A stretch of 64,000 nucleotides of DNA from Brucellaceae bacterium (GTDB lineage: Bacteria; Pseudomonadota; Alphaproteobacteria; Rhizobiales; Rhizobiaceae): positions 124,001 to 188,000 of the forward strand of contig JACKJW010000001.1 in NCBI GenBank assembly GCA_020637755.1. Direction: 5' to 3'. This document shows positions 45,588-55,866 of this stretch, in pieces (the stretch's first letter is position 1; every line of letters starts with the position of its first letter). The position numbers were made by a program, and so were the translations under genes. The notes below the pieces were generated by a model that saw only the letters and a list, made by a program, of their open reading frames with translations, was not told the origin of the DNA and did no database searches.

Positions 45588-46481
45588 GTGAGCGCAAACG
45601 GGCAATCGCTTGGCAAGGCTGCGCTGTGGATGAGCGGCTGGCTTGCGCTGCTGGTGACGATGGCAGTGGCCGGGCGGGAAACCGCAACGCGGCTCGACGT
45701 CTTCCAGGTGATGGAAATCCGGGCGCTGGCCGGCTTTGTCATGCTGCTGCCGCTGGTGCTGGCAAGCGGCGGGCTTTCCGCCATGCGCACGGCACATCCC
45801 GTGCGGCACGTGTCACGCAACATTGTCCACTACGTGGCGCAATATTGCTGGCTGCTGGCCGTGACGATGATCCCGCTGGCGCAGGTCATCTCCATCGAGT
45901 TCACCATGCCGATCTGGACGGCGATCCTCGCGGTGTTCGTGCTGGGGGAGACGATGAACCCCTACAAGATCGCAGCCATCGTGCTCGGCCTTGCCGGCGT
46001 GCTCATCATCGTAAGGCCCGACGCCGGGCATGCCGATCCAGGTCAGTTGATCTCGCTGGCTTCCGCCGCCGGTTTCTCCATTTCTGTCATCCTGGTGAAA
46101 AGCCTGACACGCACCGACAAGCCGATCGTCATCATCTTCTGGATGCTCATCATCCAGGCGGTGATCGGCCTTGTCCCGGCACTCATGGTGTGGAAGCCGG
46201 TTCCCGAGGGCCTCTGGCCGTGGCTGTTGGTCGTGGCCTTCTGCGGCACGTTCTCACACCTGTGCATGGCCAAGGCGATGACCCATGCCGATGCCACGGT
46301 GGTGGTGCCGATGGATTTCCTGCGCGTGCCGCTGACGGCGCTCGCCGGCTACATGGTCTATGCCGAGGGAATCGACACGTTGACCATGGCCGGCGCAGCG
46401 CTGATCCTGACGGGCAACCTGCTCAACCTGAAGCGCGGCGGCCGTGCTCAGGCGGCCGACGGCCTGCGCCGCCAGGAATAG
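45588..46481 (+). CDS. EamA/DMT family transporter
   Basis: A 297-residue membrane protein with about ten hydrophobic helices arranged as two EamA repeats (about 10-140 and 150-285), as in drug/metabolite transporters of the RhaT/YdcZ-like group. Substrate unknown. The start is a GTG at 45588 after GGGAGGGACAGG. Its last 34 bp overlap the end of the convergent DUF934 gene, so the two transcripts are antisense to each other at their 3' ends. Confidence 0.87.
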   Translation: MSANGQSLGKAALWMSGWLALLVTMAVAGRETATRLDVFQVMEIRALAGFVMLLPLVLASGGLSAMRTAHPVRHVSRNIVHYVAQYCWLLAVTMIPLAQVISIEFTMPIWTAILAVFVLGETMNPYKIAAIVLGLAGVLIIVRPDAGHADPGQLISLASAAGFSISVILVKSLTRTDKPIVIIFWMLIIQAVIGLVPALMVWKPVPEGLWPWLLVVAFCGTFSHLCMAKAMTHADATVVVPMDFLRVPLTALAGYMVYAEGIDTLTMAGAALILTGNLLNLKRGGRAQAADGLRRQE

Positions 46482-46987
46482 CCGCCGGAGGCTTGCGACG
46501 GCTTGGCGGCAGGCTGGTAGTGAAGTGCGAAACCGGTCAGCTTGCCTTCTTCCAGGCGGCGCTGCGCCACGGGGTTCGTGACTTCCAGTTCCGAAAAGCC
46601 GACGCGGATCATGTGCGGGATCTGGTCGACCAGCACATCGCCGGACGCGCGGATGGCACCGTGATACCCATGGCGGGTGCGCAACAGTTCGGCCTTGGAG
46701 TAGGATCGCCCGTCATTGTAGGCCGGAAAGGCCAGCACGATCAGGGGCAGACGCGCCAGATGCGGCAGGAGGCGGGCAATATCCTCGCCCGGCAGAACCT
46801 CCGGCGCGAAACGGCCAGAGGCAATTTCGGATGCGTCCAGCAGAAGGAACGCGTCCAATGGCAGGATGAGGCGGCTGTCCGCCCCGCCCTGCGACGCATC
46901 ATCCGCGCGCGTCCAGCTGTCTGTGACGAAGGCATCGCCATCCCAGAGAAGCGTTCCGGAAACGGCCTTGACCGGTTCTGCTGTCAT
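46448..46987 (-). CDS. DUF934 family protein, sulfite reduction-associated
   Basis: A 179-residue protein of the DUF934 family, found next to cysH and cysI in proteobacteria; its biochemical role is not established. Conserved parts visible are LPLIVLAFPAYNDGRSYSKA near the middle and AIRASGDVLVDQIPHMIRVGF. It has no membrane segment. It is the last gene of the minus-strand run DUF2849-cysI-cysH-DUF934, starting 16 bp after the cysH stop. The 3' end overlaps the EamA gene by 34 bp. Confidence 0.88.
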   Translation of the reverse strand: MTAEPVKAVSGTLLWDGDAFVTDSWTRADDASQGGADSRLILPLDAFLLLDASEIASGRFAPEVLPGEDIARLLPHLARLPLIVLAFPAYNDGRSYSKAELLRTRHGYHGAIRASGDVLVDQIPHMIRVGFSELEVTNPVAQRRLEEGKLTGFALHYQPAAKPSQASGGYSWRRRPSAA

Positions 46988-47003
46988 GATCCCGTTCCTT
47001 CCC

Positions 47004-47733
47004 TCAAAGTTCCGACGAGGCGAGCGACTGTTCCAGCCCGGACAGATGGATGCCGCATTCGGTCTTGGCCTGACCGGCCCAGCGGCCCGAGCGGGCATCG
47101 TTGCCCGGCTGAACCACCGAGGTGCAGGGAAAGCAGCCGATCGACAGGTAGCCATAGGCGACGAGCGGATTTTCGCGCAGCTTGCGCGACAGGGCATAGT
47201 TGCGGATGTCGTCGGCGCTCCAGCGGGCCAGCGGATTGATGCGGATGCGATGGCCGACGGCCTCGAAGACCGGCAGCGCGGCGCGCGTGGCCGACTGGAA
47301 ACGCTTGCGCCCGGTGAACCAGGCGCCGTACGGCTCGACGGCGCGCGCCATCGGCTCCACCTTGCGGATGTCGCAGCAGGCATCGGTACTGGACAGATGC
47401 AATTTGCCGTCCGGATCACCGGCGGCCAGACGCGCTTCCAGCGGCTTGATGACGGTCAGGCCGGTCAGGCCGAAATCCCCGACCAGTGCATCACGGTAAT
47501 CGAGTGTCTCTCCGCGCGAAATGCTTGCCGGTGTCGAGGAAGGCAACCGGCAAGGAGCGGTCGACCTCGGCCAGCATGCAACAAGACGGCGGAATCCGCG
47601 CCCGAAGGACGAGACCGTCACCACGTCACCCGGAAACAGCGTCCGCGCGGCGATCTCGATGATGAGCTTCGGCGGCAATGCGCCATAGCGCTCCTCATAT
47701 TCGGCGGCGGCTTCGGCAGCCAGTTCGGCGGCG

Positions 47734-47759
<26 letters not shown>
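47004..47759 (-). CDS. cysH: adenylyl/phosphoadenylyl-sulfate reductase with an internal frame-scrambled segment (possibly inactive)
   Basis: A 251-residue CysH, which reduces activated sulfate to sulfite with thioredoxin. The N-terminus, the middle STDACCDIRKVEP, TGRKRFQ, INPLARWS, GCFPCT and the C-terminal ECGIHL are normal and include the Fe-S cysteine pairs. Residues 54-83 (47511-47603) are foreign. Read in the other frames the DNA gives GADSAVLLH, then LAEVDRSLPVAFLDTGKHF, exactly the conserved ATP-binding core. Three indels (+1 at 47601-47603, -2 near 47575, +1 within 47511-47517) cancel out, so the frame stays open. Either a sequencing error cluster or a damaged gene. It overlaps cysI by 26 bp. 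Confidence 0.8.
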
Positions 47760-49398
<1,639 letters not shown>

Positions 49399-49410
49399 GG
49401 CACGTGGTCC

Positions 49411-49719
49411 TCAGGCCGCTCGGCGCGCGGGGGCACCGGCGGGCAGGTCGGCATTGACGGTGATGGTCGGACCACCGGCGCGGATGCGCTCGCGCAGGCG
49501 GCGCGGCACGATGCGGCCTTCCAGCACATCCACCTCGATCAGGTTGACGTCGATCACCTCGTTCTTGAGGTAGGCGGCCTGACCGGCGCGCGTCAGCTTT
49601 TCCTCGGTGGCAGCATCCCCTGCGAGGCAGGACTTCGAGATGCACTCGCTCCAGCCGTGATCGTCGGCCAGCCAGACAGCAATTCCGTCAGTGAGGCGGT
49701 TGGCGGTCAGGATCTTCAT
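49411..49719 (-). CDS. DUF2849 domain protein upstream of cysI
   Basis: A 102-residue protein of the DUF2849 family, regularly found directly before cysI in alphaproteobacteria; the function is unknown. It begins MKILTANRLTDGIAVWLA and has NEVIDVNLIEVDVLEGRI near residue 55. It is the first gene of the sulfate assimilation run, so the 255 bp upstream (49720-49974) should contain the operon promoter; I see no known riboswitch there. In many rhizobia a cysG gene precedes it; here an unrelated hydrolase gene does. Confidence 0.88.
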   Translation of the reverse strand: MKILTANRLTDGIAVWLADDHGWSECISKSCLAGDAATEEKLTRAGQAAYLKNEVIDVNLIEVDVLEGRIVPRRLRERIRAGGPTITVNADLPAGAPARRAA

Positions 49720-49974
49720 GCGACTTTCTCCATGGCTGATGCGGCGCAGGCCGCGGTCAGGGAGCAAGTCCGCAGGAGCATGAACGGGAGCGTGCCAGTA
49801 CGGGCGTTTCATGCGGGGAAACGGACTTGATCCATTGCCCGCATTGTCGCGCTGCAGTGCAAAATCGTGAAGGAATGCAGCCATCGCCCGCAGGTGGCAG
49901 GGCAAATCACTTTTCGCCGGATTCGCCGGAACGCGAAAAAGCATTCCGGCGAGCGGCCGCGGCCTGCGGATGGC

Positions 49975-50814
49975 TCAGCCGCGCAGGAAAGCGCGGAGCG
50001 TGGCGATCTCGCCTTCCGTGGCCAGCGTCGGCGCATGGCCGACACCGGCAAACTCCACCAGCTCCGGCCTAGGGCCGCGCCCTGTCATTTCAGTGGCAAC
50101 GGCTGCGGGCAGCACGTCCGAGGTCTCACCGCGCAGGAGAAGCGTCTTTGCCGCGACTCCATCCCACTGCGGCCAGCAGTCGAGATCGCCCTTGTGCAGG
50201 GTAAACTGCGTCACAATCTGCGGATCGTAGTGGACGGTGACCTTGCCGCTGTCGGTGCGGCGTGCCGAGGTGTCGGCCATGCGCCGCCAGAAGGCGTCCG
50301 CGTTGTCACCGAAAGGCGCGTAGTTGGTGCGCAGCCAGGTTTCGAGTTCGGCCATTGTGTCGAAGACCGGTGGATTGCCGACATAGGACGCGATGCGCCC
50401 GGTGGCGCTTTCGGGGATCGCCGGGCCGATGTCGTTGACGACCAGATGGGTCATCCGGCCTTTCAGGCGGCCCGCTGCCAGCGTGACGCCGATCAGCCCG
50501 CCCATGGAGGTGCCGACCCAGCGCAGGGTGTCCGCGCCATAGTGATCAAGGATCGCCAGTGCATGGGTTCCGAAGGTCGCATAGGAATAATCCACCGCCG
50601 CATCGGTGGCCCACGAGGAGAGGCCACGCCCCAGCGTATCCGGGCAGACCACGAAATAGTCGTCACTCAGCGCCGCGGCCGCCTCGTCGAAATCACGGCC
50701 CGTGCGGGCAAGCCCGTGCCACATGACAAGAAGGGGGCGGGCGCGATCGCCCCATTCGGAGACATGAAGCTCATGGGTGCCGGAACGGACATAGGCGGAG
50801 CGGCGCACGGACAT
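49975..50814 (-). CDS. alpha/beta hydrolase
   Basis: A 279-residue alpha/beta hydrolase. The nucleophile elbow is GTSMGG (Ser about 123), the oxyanion region is MWHGLARTGRDFDE, the acid is probably the Asp of GETSDVLP and the His lies in GVGHAPT. It shares its first base with the last base of livM, so it is the last gene of the ligase-SDR-Liv operon. It may hydrolyse an ester or lactone connected with the imported compound. The substrate is unknown. Confidence 0.86.
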   Translation of the reverse strand: MSVRRSAYVRSGTHELHVSEWGDRARPLLVMWHGLARTGRDFDEAAAALSDDYFVVCPDTLGRGLSSWATDAAVDYSYATFGTHALAILDHYGADTLRWVGTSMGGLIGVTLAAGRLKGRMTHLVVNDIGPAIPESATGRIASYVGNPPVFDTMAELETWLRTNYAPFGDNADAFWRRMADTSARRTDSGKVTVHYDPQIVTQFTLHKGDLDCWPQWDGVAAKTLLLRGETSDVLPAAVATEMTGRGPRPELVEFAGVGHAPTLATEGEIATLRAFLRG

Positions 50815-51917
50815 CAGTGCGTTCCTTTCTTGAGCAGCGTTCCGGCAATGCCGGCCGGGAAAAAATAGACGAGCAGGATGAAGAGGATGCCAAGCCAGAG
50901 CAGCCAGCGGTCCGGCTCGACGAGATGCTGGATGAAGGGAACGCCTGCCGTGGCGTCTGCCGCCACTTCCATCAGGTCCTTCAGGTAGAATTGTGCGAGG
51001 CTCATGATGGTGACGCCAATGACCGCGCCGATCATGGTTCCCATGCCGCCGATGACGACCATCAGCAGGATGTCGATCATGATCGACATGGCGAGCGTCG
51101 TTTCCGGACCGGTGTAGCGCAGCCAGACCGCCCAGACGACCCCTGCGAGTGCCGCAATCACAGCGGCAATGATGAAGACCGCTGTGCGGTAGGCGACGAC
51201 GCGATAACCGATGGCCTCGGCGCGCATCTCGTTCTCACGGATCGCCTCCAGCACGGTGCCAAGCGGCGAACGGACGATGCGGGTCAGCACGTAGAAGAGC
51301 AGCAGGCACGTGAGGAAGACGAAATAGTAGGCTGCCACCTTGCCATTCATCGACACGCCGAAGAGTTTCAGCACGCCACCGTTGCCATCGGTGAAAAGCT
51401 TCATCGCCGGGGAGAACAGTTTTGGCGCGGAATAGACCAGCCCGTCCTCGCCGCCGGTGAACTCCGACAATTGCGAGGCAAGCACCATCATCACGGACGC
51501 TGCCGCAAGCGTAACCATGGCAAAGAAGATCGCTTTCACGCGCAGGCTCAGCACGCCGATCAGCCCGGCGAGCAGGGACGCGGCGATGACGCCTGCCCCG
51601 CCGCCGAGGAGCACGGCATCAAAACCCGCGCCCATCCGCTTCAGCGCAATTGCCGCGCCATAGGCGCCCAGTCCGAAGAACATGGTATGGGCAAAGGAGA
51701 CGATGCCGGTGTAGCCGATCAGCAGGTCGTAGGAGGCCGCCAGCACAATGAACACGCAGATGCGGGCCGCCACCTGCTGGGCGCGAACGTCGGGAAAGAG
51801 GAACGGTGCAAACAGCAAGACGAGGCCGATGAGCGCGGCTACGCCATAGACGATCAGGCGTCCGGTGCGCAGGCGCCCGGCGTGAGCGGGTTGAATGGAA
51901 AGGGTCGTGTCGATCAT
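50814..51917 (-). CDS. livM: branched-chain-type ABC transporter permease LivM
   Basis: A 367-residue inner-membrane permease of the LivM family with about ten hydrophobic segments. The family stretch LIGYTGIVSFAHTMFFGLGAYGAA is near residue 70, split by the first helices, and RSPLGTVLEAIRENEMRAEAIGY, the ATPase-contact loop, near 220. It forms one half of the channel with the LivH protein. Liv-type importers carry amino acids but also many aromatic and other carboxylic acids. The hydrolase gene overlaps its stop by 1 bp. Confidence 0.93.
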   Translation of the reverse strand: MIDTTLSIQPAHAGRLRTGRLIVYGVAALIGLVLLFAPFLFPDVRAQQVAARICVFIVLAASYDLLIGYTGIVSFAHTMFFGLGAYGAAIALKRMGAGFDAVLLGGGAGVIAASLLAGLIGVLSLRVKAIFFAMVTLAAASVMMVLASQLSEFTGGEDGLVYSAPKLFSPAMKLFTDGNGGVLKLFGVSMNGKVAAYYFVFLTCLLLFYVLTRIVRSPLGTVLEAIRENEMRAEAIGYRVVAYRTAVFIIAAVIAALAGVVWAVWLRYTGPETTLAMSIMIDILLMVVIGGMGTMIGAVIGVTIMSLAQFYLKDLMEVAADATAGVPFIQHLVEPDRWLLWLGILFILLVYFFPAGIAGTLLKKGTH

Positions 51918-51933
51918 TGTTTCCTCCCCCGCG

Positions 51934-52926
51934 TCACAGCTTCAGCGCCGGGCGCAGGCCCCAGGGCCGCCACAGCAGGATCGCCATCATCAGCAGCATG
52001 TTGGAGGCCAGCGACAGCTTGGGAAACAGGAAGGCGACATAGTTGCCGAGCAGGCCGACGAGCAGCGCGCCGAGCAGCGATCCCTCGATGGAGCCCAGCC
52101 CGCCGATGATGACGACGATGAAAACGAGGATCATCAGTTCGGCGCCGAGCGTGCCGGAAATCAGGCCCTGGTAACCCGCCCACATGGCCCCGCCCATGGC
52201 GGCCAGAGCCGAGCCCGCCATGAAGACGGCGATGAAAAGCCGGTCGATGCGGAAGCCGAGTGCCTCCACCATCTCACGGTTTTCCACGCCTGCGCGGATC
52301 AGCAGGCCGATGCGGGTGCGGTTCAGCACCGTGTAGAGGGCAATGAAGACCACGAGCCCAAGGAAGAAGGCGAAGACGCGATAGACCTCGATGGCCACGT
52401 CGCCGATGATGAATGACCCTTCCAGCAGGGCCGGGCGCGGCACGGCAACCGGGTTGCCGCCCCAGACGGCGAGGATGATCTGCTCGGCGACGATCAGTGC
52501 GCCGATGGTGATGAGGATCTGGCGCAGGTGATCCTTGTAGACCGGCTTGACGATGACGCGCTCGAAGAACCAGCCGGCGGCGAGCCCGAAGAGAGCCGCC
52601 GCGCCGATGGCGGCAAACAGGGCGAGGAAATTCAGCGTCAGCGAATCCGCCTGGACCCAGGCGGCCAGCGCTGCCAACACGGAAGCGGCAATGAAGGCGC
52701 CGAAGGAGATGAAGGCGGAATGGCCGAAGTTCAGCACGTCCATCAGGCCGAAGACCAGCGACAGGCCCGAGGCCATGAGGAAGATCATCATGCCCATGGC
52801 AAGGCCTGCCACGGTGAGCGTGACCCAGGAGGGAAACGAGCCGATCAACGGCAGGGCAATGATCATCAGCAGGACCGGCAGGGCATTGACGCCACCGATG
52901 CGGTTGAAAAGGGTGGAGAGGGTCAT
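51934..52926 (-). CDS. livH: branched-chain-type ABC transporter permease LivH
   Basis: A 330-residue LivH-family permease with about eight hydrophobic segments. It contains SGLSLVFGLMDVLNFGHSAF, the conserved N-terminal motif of these permeases, and TRIGLLIRAGVENREMVEALGF, the ATPase-contact loop. The ATG at 52926 is preferred since CGGAG precedes it; a GTG at 52944 that overlaps the livF stop is an alternative. livM starts 16 bp after its stop. Confidence 0.93.
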   Translation of the reverse strand: MTLSTLFNRIGGVNALPVLLMIIALPLIGSFPSWVTLTVAGLAMGMMIFLMASGLSLVFGLMDVLNFGHSAFISFGAFIAASVLAALAAWVQADSLTLNFLALFAAIGAAALFGLAAGWFFERVIVKPVYKDHLRQILITIGALIVAEQIILAVWGGNPVAVPRPALLEGSFIIGDVAIEVYRVFAFFLGLVVFIALYTVLNRTRIGLLIRAGVENREMVEALGFRIDRLFIAVFMAGSALAAMGGAMWAGYQGLISGTLGAELMILVFIVVIIGGLGSIEGSLLGALLVGLLGNYVAFLFPKLSLASNMLLMMAILLWRPWGLRPALKL

Positions 52927-52940
52927 GGTGTTTCTCCGGA

Positions 52941-53663
52941 TCACTGGTGCGCGTCGAGCGAAAGGCTCAGGAGCCGCGTCTGGAGGTCCTTGTCGGCAAC
53001 GAGCTCCGGCATGGAGCCCGTATGGGCGATATGGCCGTCGTCGATCACCGAGACATGGGCGCCGAGCGATGAGGCGAACATGAAGTTCTGCTCGACCAGC
53101 AGGATGGTCGTGTCAGCGGCGATCTCGCGGAAGGCATCGATCATGGCGCGGATGATGGCCGGTGCCAGCCCCTTCGTCGGTTCGTCGATGAGGATCATGC
53201 GGCGTGGCTCGATGATGGCGCGCGAGATGGCGAGCATCTGTTTCTGGCCGCCGGAGAGTGACCAGGCGGGCTTTTCCCAGAAGGTCTTCATGGCCGGGAA
53301 CAGCTCGTGGATGCGCTTCAGCCGCCCGGCATCGAAGCTGCCATCGGCGGAGGCAAGGCGCATGTTTTCCTCCACCGTGAGCCCGCCGAAGACGCCCATG
53401 TTTTCCGGCACATAGGCGATGCCGAGACGGGCGATGTCGGAGGTGTGCAGACGCGTGATGTCCTTGCCTTCGAAGACGATGCGCCCGGCGCGTGCCTGCC
53501 ACAGGCCCATGATGGTGCGCAGTGTCGTGGTCTTGCCGGCACCGTTGCGGCCGAGCAGCACATAGGTGCCGCCCTCCGGCACATCGAAGGAAATACCGTG
53601 CAGGATCTGGTATTGCGCGATGTCGGTGTGGACATCCTGAAGCGAGAGAATGGGCTGACTCAT
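52941..53663 (-). CDS. livF: branched-chain-type ABC transporter ATPase LivF
   Basis: A 240-residue ABC ATPase of the LivF subfamily. Walker A is GRNGAGKTT, the Q-loop region is followed by ENMGVFGGLTVEENM (typical of LivF), the signature is LSGGQKQMLAISRA and Walker B MILIDEPTKGLAP. It pairs with LivG. It starts inside the last 4 bp of livG (ATGA). Confidence 0.94.
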   Translation of the reverse strand: MSQPILSLQDVHTDIAQYQILHGISFDVPEGGTYVLLGRNGAGKTTTLRTIMGLWQARAGRIVFEGKDITRLHTSDIARLGIAYVPENMGVFGGLTVEENMRLASADGSFDAGRLKRIHELFPAMKTFWEKPAWSLSGGQKQMLAISRAIIEPRRMILIDEPTKGLAPAIIRAMIDAFREIAADTTILLVEQNFMFASSLGAHVSVIDDGHIAHTGSMPELVADKDLQTRLLSLSLDAHQ

Positions 53664-54439
53664 GCGGCGTCCTCCGCGGGAATACCGAGATAGATTTCGC
53701 GCACGATGGGAAGGGCAATCACTTCTTCCGGATCGCCGTCTGCCACCAGCTCACCGTTGTGCAGCACCACAATGCGGTCGGCGAGCGCGCGCACCACGTC
53801 CATCTTGTGCTCGACCAGCAGGATCGTCTTCGACGTGTCCTTCTTGATCTCGGAAATGAGTTCGAGGATGACGGGCGCCTCGTCCACGCTCATGCCGGCT
53901 GTCGGCTCGTCGAACATGAAGATGTCCGGCTCCATGGCCAGCAGCAGGGCGACTTCCAGCTTGCGCTGGTCGCCATGCGGCAGGGCAGCGGCGGGCATGT
54001 GGGCCACCTTCTCCAGCCGGGCGGCGGCGAGATGGGCTTCGGCCTTGCGGGCGAGGTCCGGCCAGGCGGAAACCGGGCGCAGGATGCGCGGGCCGATGCC
54101 GTGGCGGGCCTGTACGGCAAGCCGGATGTTCTCCAGCACGGAGAGCTTGGGGAACAGGTTGGTGAGCTGGAAGGCACGGCCGAAGCCTGCCTTGGCGCGC
54201 GCCGAGGGGGGCAGCGCGGTGACGTCGCGCCCGTTCTTCAGGATCCGGCCGGCGCTTGGCACCAGTTGCCCCGACATGAGGTTGAACCATGTCGTCTTGC
54301 CTGCGCCGTTGGGGCCGACGATCACGGTCAGCTCGCCCGGCCGGAAGGCGCAGGTGACATTGTTGACCGCCGTGTGGCCGCCGAAGCGGATGGTAAGGTT
54401 GTGCGACTCCAGCGAGGGAGCGCCAGAAATGTCCGTCAT
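53660..54439 (-). CDS. livG: branched-chain-type ABC transporter ATPase LivG
   Basis: A 259-residue ABC ATPase of the LivG subfamily. Walker A is GPNGAGKTT; the LivG-specific FGRAFQLTNLFPKLSV region, the variant signature LPHGDQRKLEVA and Walker B IFMFDEPTAGMS follow. The start MTDISGAPS at 54439 is chosen since the longer upstream reading is low in homology. A 171-bp gap with a 13-bp palindrome separates it from the binding-protein gene upstream. Confidence 0.94.
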   Translation of the reverse strand: MTDISGAPSLESHNLTIRFGGHTAVNNVTCAFRPGELTVIVGPNGAGKTTWFNLMSGQLVPSAGRILKNGRDVTALPPSARAKAGFGRAFQLTNLFPKLSVLENIRLAVQARHGIGPRILRPVSAWPDLARKAEAHLAAARLEKVAHMPAAALPHGDQRKLEVALLLAMEPDIFMFDEPTAGMSVDEAPVILELISEIKKDTSKTILLVEHKMDVVRALADRIVVLHNGELVADGDPEEVIALPIVREIYLGIPAEDAA

Positions 54440-54515
54440 GTCATCCGACCTGGCAAATGATGTGGTTGCGCGATTTCCCACGCGCTGTCCCCCAAAACCC
54501 GTTGGGCGGGTCTGC

Positions 54516-54547
54516 CGCCTTCTCCCCTGGCAAGAGGGGAGAAGGCG
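54516..54547. repeat. 13-bp-stem palindrome between the binding-protein gene and livG
   Basis: CGCCTTCTCCCCT (54516-54528) pairs perfectly with 54535-54547 across a 6-nt loop. The CCTTCTCCCC/GGGGAGAAGG core is, as I recall, an abundant intergenic palindrome in rhizobial genomes. On the minus strand there is no T tract, so it probably acts as an mRNA stabiliser or an attenuator, giving more binding protein than transporter. Confidence 0.75.
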
Positions 54548-54610
54548 TCTTGCGGCACGTTGGGGGCGGACCGGGTGGTCCCGATGCCGCAAGTTCTTGA
54601 AGGCGGACCG

Positions 54611-55810
54611 TCAGTTCTTGCGGCCGACCGGAATGTTCATCTCGTCCGCCTTGATCTCGCGCACGAGTTCCGGGATGGCCCACTTCACGTTGTCATCCAC
54701 CTTGATCTTGAAGTGGTACATGGACTGGAGCGCCTGGTGGTCTTCCGGACGGAAGGTCATCGGACCCTTGGGGGTATCCCAGGTCATGCCTTCCATGGTC
54801 TTGATCAGCGTCTCGGTATCCCATTCACCGGCTGTTTCAAGCGCCTTGACCACGGCAAGCGCGGCGGCCATGCCACCGGCGGTGAAGAAGTCCGGCGGGG
54901 CGTCGAAGCGCTTCTTGTGTTCGGCAACGAGCCAATCGTTCACCGCGTTCTTCGGTAGGTCGTAGTAGTAGTAGATCGCGCCTTCCATGCCGGGCACGCG
55001 CTTGTAGGTCGGCAGCACGGCCAGGATGTGGCCGCCGGTCGAAATCTCGATGCCGTAGCGCTTGGGGTCCATGCCAACGAGGGCGCCCATCGGGTCACCG
55101 GAACCGGCGACATAGATGAGGATGACCTTGCGGCCTTCCTTGTCCTTCAATGCATTGAAGAGACGCTCACCGACCGCGGTGTAGTCGGTGGTCTTCAGCG
55201 GCACGTATTCCTCGGTGACGATGGTCGCACCGGTGCCTTCCAGCGCCTTCTTGAAGGCGGCGATGCCGTCCTTGCCGAAGGCATAGTCCTCGGCCAGCGT
55301 CGCGACGAAGAGCTTGTCATCAGGGTTCAGCGCCTTGGCCTGCGCCTGCATGTCCATGGACGAATTGCGCGAGGTCTTGAAGACAAAGCGGTTGGAATCC
55401 GGGCCGGTCAGCGAATCGGCCACGGCGGGCTCCACCAGCAGGATCTTCTCGTATTCGGCGGCCACCGGCAGCATGGCCGTGGTGACGCCCGACGAGGTGC
55501 CGCCGACAGCGAGCAGCACGCCGTCGTCGCCATAGGCCTCGGCCAGCACCGAGCGGGCGACATCCGGCTTGAACTGGGTGTCCTTCTCGATCACCTCGAT
55601 CTTGCGGCCCTTGACCATCATCGAACCGTTGGTCGCGTATTCCAGGCCCAGGTTGAAGCCGACGGAGGTCTGCTTGGAGAAGGCCTCCAGCGGCGAGCCG
55701 GACAGGCCGTGCACGATGGCGATCTTGACCGGGTCCTCGGCCTTGGCTGCGGTCACGGCCCCGGCGGCAAGCGCCGCGGCCATGGCCAGTGCGGAAATCA
55801 GTTTCTTCAT
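54611..55810 (-). CDS. Liv-type periplasmic substrate-binding protein
   Basis: A 399-residue binding protein of the type I fold (Peripla_BP_6/Leu-Ile-Val family). The signal peptide MKKLISALAMAAA is cleaved after AKA near residue 24, followed by KIAIVHGLSGSPLEAFSK. Segments AVGGTSSGVTTAMLP and RNSSMDMQAQAKAL line the usual ligand cleft. The cleft residues differ from classical LivJ, so the ligand need not be an amino acid. It lies 56 bp after the SDR gene in the same operon, with a strong AGGAGGAGAG site before the ATG. Confidence 0.92.
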   Translation of the reverse strand: MKKLISALAMAAALAAGAVTAAKAEDPVKIAIVHGLSGSPLEAFSKQTSVGFNLGLEYATNGSMMVKGRKIEVIEKDTQFKPDVARSVLAEAYGDDGVLLAVGGTSSGVTTAMLPVAAEYEKILLVEPAVADSLTGPDSNRFVFKTSRNSSMDMQAQAKALNPDDKLFVATLAEDYAFGKDGIAAFKKALEGTGATIVTEEYVPLKTTDYTAVGERLFNALKDKEGRKVILIYVAGSGDPMGALVGMDPKRYGIEISTGGHILAVLPTYKRVPGMEGAIYYYYDLPKNAVNDWLVAEHKKRFDAPPDFFTAGGMAAALAVVKALETAGEWDTETLIKTMEGMTWDTPKGPMTFRPEDHQALQSMYHFKIKVDDNVKWAIPELVREIKADEMNIPVGRKN

Positions 55811-55866
55811 GGTTTCTCTCCTCCTTGAAAGAACTGGTGGGCGCGCCGGACCATCCGGCGCACTGA

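Noticed and set aside
49720..49974. Riboswitch before the sulfate assimilation genes
   Set aside because: I looked for SAM- or cobalamin-type conserved boxes and found none; only unassigned intergenic sequence is visible.
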